Below, in pieces: positions 56,955 through 64,000 of a DNA stretch of 64,000 bases. Within the stretch, counting starts at the first letter, position 1. Each line of letters starts with the position of its first letter. This DNA comes from Cadophora sp. MPI-SDFR-AT-0126. Taxonomy: Eukaryota > Ascomycota > Leotiomycetes > Helotiales > Ploettnerulaceae. The translations under genes and the position numbers were made by a program. The notes beneath the pieces were generated by a model that had not been told where the DNA came from, did not search any database, and was given only the letters and a program-made list of their open reading frames with translations. The stretch lies in the NCBI GenBank assembly GCA_020747065.1, contig JAGMVK010000008.1, forward strand, positions 2,480,001 through 2,544,000. The letters are read 5' to 3'.

Positions 56955-58590
56955 CTTCGAAATCCAAAGCTGCAACAATGATTGATATGATCGATTCAGC
57001 TCAGTCGGTGGCCCTTCAAAAGATATTGAGTGACTGTGCAGAGGAGTCTGATCCTCGGCGACGTGGTCATCGGGGAGGAGCGGTACCCTATAAGGCTGAA
57101 AGGAGGATACGCTAAGAGGGAGTGGTCGCGATTGGCCTCCTCTTCTGCCACAATATGGACTGTCCTGCACCCTGGGGTGGGATGGCGGGGTAAATGGTGA
57201 TTCCATGTCACAACGCCGCGTCGGAACTTATTCCCTGCAAAGGACTGCTTCTTCCGCATCTTCATCGAAAGCTAGAGTAAAAGCTTTCGCACACAACTTC
57301 CAGCGTTCAATAGACCCATTAATGCTCTCTATATTCAACTCGTCTTCGCATCTTCTACTCACGAAGAAGCGTCCAACTATGTAAGTCAGCTTTCCACACC
57401 ATGGGATGCTCAGATTTATTTCGAATATCAATAGGTAGGTAGAGGTTTCACCATGAATTCTATCAGAAAGATGACAGTAGGTCAAAATGGACGAACGAAG
57501 AACGGCATTAATGGAAATATCATCGATTTATTGGCAAGCTTTTGTTGCATAGCTCTCTAAACTAGGTGGAAACTACCTAAGAGCAGAAGAGAAAATGGTT
57601 GGTTGAATTGTTGAGTTGGGTGCCAGTAGTGGAGAAGCAATACAGTATGGTACGAGCAGCTGGATAGAACGAAGAATTGAAAGATGCTTGTTGCTGGAGG
57701 CAGAAGATAAGCGTGTCCACTTAATGGCCATACCAGAGCAAAAACGCGTCAATGAAGCTCCGAACGTTCCATCATCTCCTCATCATTCGCTGAAGGAAGA
57801 GTTGATGAATCAGATGAAAGAATGGTACTCGACTCCACACCAGAGGCTGCCGTTGGAATCAGCGTTGGGAGCACGCCGTACTTGCGTGGTGGACGCCTCT
57901 TATTTCCTACAGGACATGTTAATTCAGGTGAAGTAGAAACATACGGACTCAGGACATACGTGGTGTGACTGTCACAGTTTTGGTATCTCCTTGGCTCATC
58001 TTGACGATCTTCTCATGTGTCGCTGTTGGTAATTGAACACAACTTTTTTTTCTCAGTGCCAAGGTCGGTTGGGAAGCTTGCCGCTTCTACTCAGGCGGTA
58101 ATCACTCTAGGCTCACCCTTTCGTCACCCGGCTCACTTCCCTATCCTTGATTAGTCTTGAAACCAGCTGATCCCGCCCTTGCTGGTGATTTAGTGTTGTC
58201 AGGATTCCTCTAAAGAGATAGCTTGGTTGGCTTTGGGAATGACTCCTTCGCGGCATTCGCATTGTATGAATCTCCACTCGTGGTTGAGCTACAATCAACT
58301 GATTCCGCGCCATTCTGTCCCTGTATGCTGTTGCTGGTGTGATTCTGCTTTGCCGAGACCAAAAATGCCTTGGATGCGACACCAATACGCCAAGAGTCCC
58401 AGAGCAAGGGCTAGTAGATACTCGAAAAGTGAGGCCAGAGGATAAAGTATCAAAATACCAAAGTGAATAATGGCAAAGAAGGAAATTTTGTCAGATTCTT
58501 CTTCAGTTCTACCTTTGTGCTCGCTTGCTGCCTACCAATCTTTCGATCTCTTGCGCAGACATGTCTCTCAAAAGACACAACTAAAAACAA
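56955..58590. other. Intergenic, no convincing gene
   Basis: A Pro/Ser-rich open extension (to 57206) belongs to the hydrolase leader. Between 57207 and 58590 no exon has recognisable content. A plus-strand frame at 57616-57936 has no ATG start. Confidence 0.45.
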
Positions 58591-60986
58591 TCAAGCACCA
58601 GCAGTAGAACTCGCATTCCTTAAAATCTCCTCCACAACATCAGGATAAACCTCAAAAGTCCTACTCCCATCCTGGTGATAAACCTTTGCACTAACACTGA
58701 CCTTCAGATCCGGCACATCTCTCGGATCCTGCTTAATATTCCCATGCTACACCCGTCTTAGCCGTACTCCGACCCAACTAAACATAAAGTCAAAAATGAA
58801 TAACTCACATAAACAACCCTCCACCTCAAATACTTCACCAAGAAAGGCTTGACATGCTCTGGTCTCAAACTCTCCAAGCCATTATCGGGTATGTCGACGT
58901 AATCCAGCAACAAAGGAGTGATGGGGCTGGTGTCTGATGCAAGTTGTCCTGCTGCTTCTAAATCACCGCAGTTTGAGCATACTTCGCGAGGAGCGGCGAA
59001 GACGTGGTTGATACCTGCCAGGTAGGGCGATTGGCTGTAGTTGTTGGGGTCGGTGGTCAATTCTCCGGAGAGGGAGAGGAAGAAGTAGATTGTGAAGGGG
59101 CCGTTTGCTGCTGCTCTACGGGGTAGAGGGTGTCAGTATAATTTCAGGGGAAGTGCAGGATCCGAAACTTACCGCTTCACTACAGAGTCCACGTACCACT
59201 CTCTGTCGAATTTAGAGTCGATCTCGGGCGGATTCTGGGCTGTTGCGGTCAGGACGCTTTGTGGCTTCATTGGAACAGACTGCACGGTGGATTGCACACT
59301 GGAGATGAAAGTGCCCGGCAAACCAGCGGATTCACCCGTCTTGGAATCAGCGATTGCACCACCATCAGCAGTCGAGGAGTCAGTTGGGTTTGCAGCTCTG
59401 CGAGAAAGCTTTGCTGATCCATTGGTTTCTTTCAAAAAGAACTGTGTCGATCGTACATTCAAAGGAATCATATTGGAAGGAGGTTCAGTGATCCGTGGAT
59501 GAGATGGTGTTCGACTAGCCCAGATATACTTATCGTCAATGTGCTTCCGAAGTGCTGGAAGATCACTCGTGTCGACTCCGACAAAATCGTCGTAGATGTA
59601 CCCGAAAGGTTCTGTTTCTCTGGAATCATCCGAATTGAAGAAGATTCCATTTCCTGGTCCTGAACGTGACTTGTAGAATGGCAAGAGATCTTTCTTCTCT
59701 TCAGCTAATTGTCCGACTTCTGGTTCTGGAAACCATTCTTTCGGATGGAATGCTTGCCAGAACGCCCATAGGCGGTCCACTTGACTATAAAGGCTGTTAG
59801 AACACACAGAGTGTTTGCATGAGGGACTGTTATACCAATGATGAAACCAAAACACTGGATCGAATGCTGCCAAGATAGGGGTTGACATGTGACCTCCTTG
59901 ACCACCAATGAGTACGTGATAATTTCCATGAATAGAGCCTTCGAGTGACCCACTCCCCTCTGCTCGAGAAGAGAAGATCGTAAGGTCTCCTTCCGCCAGA
60001 AAATCCGATGCCACTGTTTCAAGTCGGCCGTAAGGCTGGGAATGTATAAGGGCGAGAGCCAGGGAATTTCTTCCTTCACGTCCTGAGTTCAGAGCATTGC
60101 TGAGTTCTGGCAAGTCATGGGTTGTTGAGTTGCTATCTGCGGGATACCTCACTGTTTGAGACGTCGAGTATCCTTGATGTGCCTATCGAAGATGTGAGAT
60201 GGGAGTGTTGCAGCGCTTGGATGACTTACGATGTAATCCTGGTTGCTTTTTGGAAGCTGCCCATTTGCTTCAGAAAACTCATAGGTGTAGAGGGGATTGT
60301 CGATGTCGTATGCCAACTCGTTGTCAGGCGGGAGTCGAAGCGCAATCTTCTTCTCATTCAAGATATCAGGCAATCGAAAGTTGTACGGGAATGTAGTTTG
60401 GGAAGCGTTCGGTCCCAGCCCAGGAAATTCAACTTTGCCATCGCGTGGGCGGAAGTAGTCGAGGTACGGAAGGCGAAAAGTTTTTGCTGCATCGAGATAC
60501 TTCTGTCGATGTGGCTCGTCGTATCTTCCTGCAATTTCGACCATTTGGAGATAGATTGTTTGCTGAGTTAGTGTCAGTGTTGAAGCCGAAAGATTCATGA
60601 AGTGGACAACACTCACCTCGACGAGTGACAAGTAAGGCCTGTGCCAAGTTGGGAAGATCAAAACTCCATGCGCACAGTAGCCATAGTTGTCGTCATTGAA
60701 TCTCTTGCCAACATCATCCCAGTTATTTGTTGGAAGTCCATGAATACCTGTCAACAGTCAAGAAATGATTGCATTATGAAAGCGGATTAAGCTTACCAGC
60801 AAGTTGATAGTATCCAAGAAGTTTTGGATTCTTTTGCAATGTTCCCAGGGCCTGGAGAAACAGGTTGAAAGTATCTGGCTGCGAAACAAGCAAGACATCG
60901 ATATCAACTCTTGGGTGTACTTCCCCTGTCAATTCTTTCATTCCAACCACTACCCCTGTAGCTGCTACATCCTGAGGCTTCGCCAT
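58591..60986 (-). CDS. Tyrosinase with C-terminal shielding domain
   Basis: Seven exons fit in phase: 60797-60986, 60617-60747, 60230-60562, 59836-60182, 59173-59784, 58809-59115 and 58591-58746, giving 691 residues. The type 3 copper site is complete. CuA has GIHGLPTNNW, then YCAHGVLIFPTWHRPYL; the C-x-H can form the known Cys-His thioether. CuB has SIHGNYHVLIGGQGGHM and AFDPVFWFHHC, with the last Cys split by an intron (TG|T). VDRLWAFWQAF follows. The C-terminal tyrosinase_C domain has GPFTIYFFLSLSGELTTDPNNY and LRPEHVKPFLVKYLRWRVVYHGN. There is no signal peptide, so it is made as an intracellular latent enzyme. Its role is oxidation of monophenols and diphenols, for melanin or wound-like browning. 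Confidence 0.94.
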
Positions 60987-62435
60987 AGTTGAGGAATAGA
61001 TGTGGTATGGTGACTGCTTGCTTCGAAGGTTGGAGATCAGAATTCTGCTTTACAGATGAGAAATGCTGCAAAGAGATTGCAGCCTTATACAAATGTATGG
61101 TCTCACCCATCGCGATCAGTACCACATCATTTTGTGACCTGTCGTCAGCCATTACTGGAACCAGAACATGGTGTCCATCAGCTATGCAATTGCCAATCTT
61201 GATCTCAGTCAATCATCATTCTCGGATGCAAGTCACCCTCAAGACAGCCCAGTCAGAAGGCGATTATCCTTCCACTGATATTCGATCATATTTCTTGGAC
61301 GTCTTTCAGCTGAGGGGTAGTATTCTAAGCACCCAGAAATGATATGACAGGGACCAATCGACATCTCAATCCAGCCCGCATCGCTGCAGTGAGCATTCAG
61401 TAAGCTCGAAGTGGCTGCTAGATCTTCCTCACAACTTTGCACCGGAGGAGACGTGATATTATTTTGCTCTCAAAGATGGGTTGTCAAAGCGGTGGAAGAA
61501 GTTCGTGTAGGATTGACTTTCTGAGACAACGGCATGCAGTGCTCGTCAATGCGCGAGATAGTGCGCGAGATAGTTTACAAATGGAAATACCCGACAGGTC
61601 CCTGTCAGCTCGCCACAACTGGGCGTTTTGTGTTAATCGGGCGACTTTGAAGGCTGTTATTCGTGACAAAATAGCGAAGGCTGTTAGATCTTCCTTTTGA
61701 TCTTGATTGATTGGGAGTGACCACAGATGCTGGCGTAAAGCGGTCTGCAAATGTTGTTAGACCTGTCACTTTGGGGGATCTCGTGGAGCTGAAATAGAGA
61801 ATTTGAGTCGACAAAAGCATTCCCGCGGGCCACTGTGGGGCACGGCACCTGGGAAGCTTCCCCGACCGGCATTCAAGTGCAGAAAGTCGGTGTTGTTGTC
61901 GCAGAAGCCAATGTATCTATCATGGAAAACATGAACGTTTACTGGGTGGAGATTATTTGAATATTAGAGTGCCGTTGCCTTTTGAACGAGGTAGGCATGG
62001 GAGCGATACCTTTGAAGGACAGCTAGGCATGGTTGCACAGCCATAAATGTCTGGATATGGATCCCACTCAAATTTATTAACTTACAAACTAGCGACATAG
62101 GGTTTACCTTTGCTTTACTTCTCAATCTGAGCGTGGCAATGTAAATCGGGCAAGAAGTGACTCCGCTCTGTGATGGCGCTTGGGGTACTCGAGTATAACC
62201 AACAAGTGACTCGGAATAAACCCGACCAATAAAAATAAAAGTTTGGCAACACGAAATTCGCCTTCCTTCTACTGTACTACAGACAGTGCTGTAACATTGG
62301 GAGTACCCTACAATAATGGTGACAGCCTGACAGCCACACATGACTAAGATATCGCGTATATATTCATTACATACGATTCATTTGTACTTTGGCTGTAGCC
62401 TTAGGTTTCCTTCGCCATAATAATCATGGTGTGCA
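60987..62435. other. Intergenic, upstream of the tyrosinase
   Basis: About 1.45 kb. Near 61551-61572 there is a short direct repeat (GCGCGAGATAGT twice). No gene. Confidence 0.5.
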
Positions 62436-62540
62436 ATAAGTTACTATATGATAAGTAATTATGTAACGGGTTACTATGTAACAAGTCTTTGTATAATAAG
62501 TAGTCCTATAACAGTCTATTAAATAACAAGTTGCTATACC
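62436..62540 (+). repeat. Degenerate 15-bp minisatellite, seven units
   Basis: The sequence divides cleanly into seven 15-base units, for example ATAAGTTACTATATG, ATAAGTAATTATGTA, ACGGGTTACTATGTA, ACAAGTCTTTGTATA and ATAAGTAGTCCTATA. The shared pattern is roughly A(T/C)AAGT..(C/T)TAT.TA. An eighth unit begins (ACAAG) and then diverges. Confidence 0.75.
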
Positions 62541-63802
62541 ACAAGACAGATCATGGTCTGTTCTCCGACAATGTCGCGAGTTGGTCGAAAGGAGCCAAAA
62601 TAGGATCTGTGCTCAGAGACAAGATGAAGGAAAGAACTGGGACGAGCCCCTCCAGGAGCTAAAATAGCGTCTCAGTGCATGCGTAGGCTGACTGTGCTGT
62701 GTGGTGATGCTACTCAAGCCGAGCTCCGGCCGTGTTCAGGCATGCCCAGGAATGCTTACCCTCCGCTCAGGTTAAAGGGGCAGTTGCTCACGTCCAAACA
62801 CTAAGACGGAATCAGCGATAAAAAGAGTTGAGTCTGATTTATGTGATGTTGACGCCAAATTGATGCATGACTATGTCTTTCTATGAACTTCATTTGTCTT
62901 CAGCTTCGTAATGGAAAAGAGTTTGTCTTGCTTCATTCTACCCGAAGGAGACGGACGCTCGATCATTCTTCGGTAGACGATAGGTCCTCCAGCCTTCATA
63001 TCAGCTAAGTTATTGTTCTGAGCACTACAGCAGGGCAACCATTAGCATTTTGAGAGCTGCTCAGCGCTCCGTAAAATTATGTTAGGCAGAAGAGTGGAAG
63101 AGCGGGGAAAGCCCAGAAAGAAAAAGTCCAGAATGGCGCTCGCGTATCAGTATGTTTCGTGCCTCAGTCAATATGGCCTGATCCATGCCCGTTCCAAATC
63201 TTCGCCGACTTCGATAGAGAAAGATGGAGAAAGAAATCCTCGATATTGAACCCTCCGATTCCCTGTTCCGGCTATCTGAAGCAAACAGCTGAGTTTGAAG
63301 GCGCTCCAGAAGAGGAGAGAGGGGAATAAGCGTTGAGCTCCACTCGGGCTGATCCACAGCTGTATTCAAGCAAAGCTAAGCCATATTTTATGCTGTCGGT
63401 AATCATTGAATTGAAAAGGTATTCATCCGTTATCCGGAAGACCCTGGCCCGAATGTCTTTGGAAGTAAGTCCTGAGGGTTGACAAATACTGGGACATTTA
63501 GTAGCTCAAGGAATGGTGATATTGAGCTGATCGTCGGGTCTAGAAATTAGAATCAGGAACTTGCCAGGAGAGATGTATTAATAAGTAAGAAATGGCTTCG
63601 AGGATTGAGAGATACTTAGAACCCTGGAAATTATCAGGAGCGAACGCAATTTTAGTGTGTGCTCGAGAACGAAGTATAAAGTTTTGAAGATCTTGTGATA
63701 CTTCATCAACCTCATCAAAATTGCGCGCGAATTAGGGCTTTTCGGGGCTAAAACGCTATTTCTCGTAAGTACTGATATAAGCAAATTTTGGCGAATTATC
63801 CT
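62541..63802. other. Intergenic, no gene seen
   Basis: About 1.26 kb between the minisatellite and the tRNA gene. Nothing supported. Confidence 0.5.
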
Positions 63803-63962
63803 GGTCTCGTGGCCTAATGGTAAGGGTAAGTTTGAACTTCTCCTTCATATTTTTCAGTCTCGAAAAAGGCTTTGAAACGTGCATGTAAACTAACGCACAC
63901 TTAGCGCCAGTTTCCGGCTGAGGATTTACTGGAGATTGCGAGTTCGAGTCTCGTCGGGATCG
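63803..63962 (+). tRNA. tRNA-Arg(CCG): tRNA-Arg(CCG) with a 9-nt canonical intron and a 79-nt D-stem insertion
   Basis: After removing both inserts a 72-nt cloverleaf remains. The acceptor stem GGTCTCG (63803-63809) pairs with CGGGATC (63955-63961), with two G-T pairs, and the discriminator is G at 63962. The D-arm is GCC-TAATGGTAA-GG|C. The anticodon stem CCAGT (63907-63911) pairs with ACTGG (63928-63932), and the anticodon CCG is at 63914-63916. The variable loop is AGATT. The T-arm is GCGAG-TTCGAGT-CTCGT (63938-63954). The A box TGGCCTAATGG (63810-63820) and the B box around GTTCGAGTC are intact. Insert 1 (63826-63904) lies in the D-stem and insert 2 (about 63918-63926) lies after position 37. 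T-runs follow at 63968-63971 and 63974-63979. Confidence 0.88.
63826..63904 (+). other. Spliceosomal-type intron-like insertion in the tRNA D-stem
   Basis: 79 nt beginning GTAAGT and ending CTTAG, with an ACTAAC branch-like site at 63889-63894, about 11 bases before the AG. This is the exact layout of introns in the protein genes of this window. Removal restores the third D-stem pair (GG|C). A shared G makes the border ambiguous by one base. A second possible acceptor (TTTTTCAG) lies at 63850-63857. Confidence 0.7.
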
Positions 63963-63967
63963 ATTTA

Positions 63968-63979
63968 TTTTGATTTTTT
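63968..63979 (+). terminator. Pol III T-run terminators of the tRNA gene
   Basis: A run of four T (63968-63971) and a run of six T (63974-63979) lie just after the tRNA 3' end. Confidence 0.8.
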
Positions 63980-64000
63980 GTTCGCTGAAATCTAGGGAAA

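Noticed and set aside
57616..57936. A 106-codon plus-strand frame
   Set aside because: No ATG at its start, no recognisable domain and no intron signals; could be real but not supported.
1..64000. CRISPR arrays, rRNA genes, bacterial operons, phage genes
   Set aside because: None seen; the window is fungal nuclear DNA with spliceosomal introns.

Overview
The window is nuclear DNA of a filamentous ascomycete. The genes are split by short introns (about 40 to 110 nt) with GTANGT-type donors, CTAAC-like branch sites and YAG acceptors. Recognisable products are Pezizomycotina types: a DUF1996 secreted protein, a tyrosinase with a C-terminal shield domain, a Fre-type ferric reductase, fasciclin proteins and many 2EXR/F-box-like proteins. 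The number of 2EXR genes suggests Leotiomycetes (Helotiales-like); this is an inference, not a demonstration.

Region 1 (1-12.5 kb) is worn accessory DNA. It has two decayed 2EXR loci, an intact ATZ/TRZ-type amidohydrolase, a broken ACMSD-like amidohydrolase-2 decarboxylase with at least four lesions, and an orphan C-terminal domain of a phenol-2-monooxygenase. It also has a 1.5-kb Tc1/mariner element with both terminal inverted repeats and three in-frame stops, an intact FAD monooxygenase and a damaged secreted-protein gene. Together this looks like a decaying locus for hydroxy-aromatic breakdown.

Region 2 (13-23 kb) has a ferric reductase, a seven-exon steryl-acetyl-hydrolase-like alpha/beta hydrolase, a scrap resembling an NRPS condensation domain, about 2.5 kb of gene-poor DNA, a zinc-cluster relic, a gene of unknown function and a class V myosin neck with no motor.

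Region 3 (23-42.8 kb) is ordinary housekeeping and cell-surface territory. It has a Pro/Gln-rich protein with five Cys-x2-Cys modules, a two-FAS1 membrane protein, a DUF1996 protein, two F-box-like proteins, a Ser/Thr-rich secreted protein, the retromer subunit VPS35 and a PA/M28 transferrin-receptor-like protein.

Region 4 (45-61 kb) has two more 2EXR genes, a small membrane protein, a CE1-like secreted esterase, a cysteine-module gene whose introns fall at module borders, a small basic protein, a GSSSG alpha/beta hydrolase and a seven-exon tyrosinase.

Region 5 (61-64 kb) is intergenic, with a 15-bp minisatellite. It ends in the most striking feature: a tRNA-Arg(CCG) gene with the usual 9-nt intron after position 37 and also a 79-nt GTAAGT...CTAAC...TTAG insertion in its D-stem. 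That insertion has the layout of a spliceosomal intron inside a Pol III gene.
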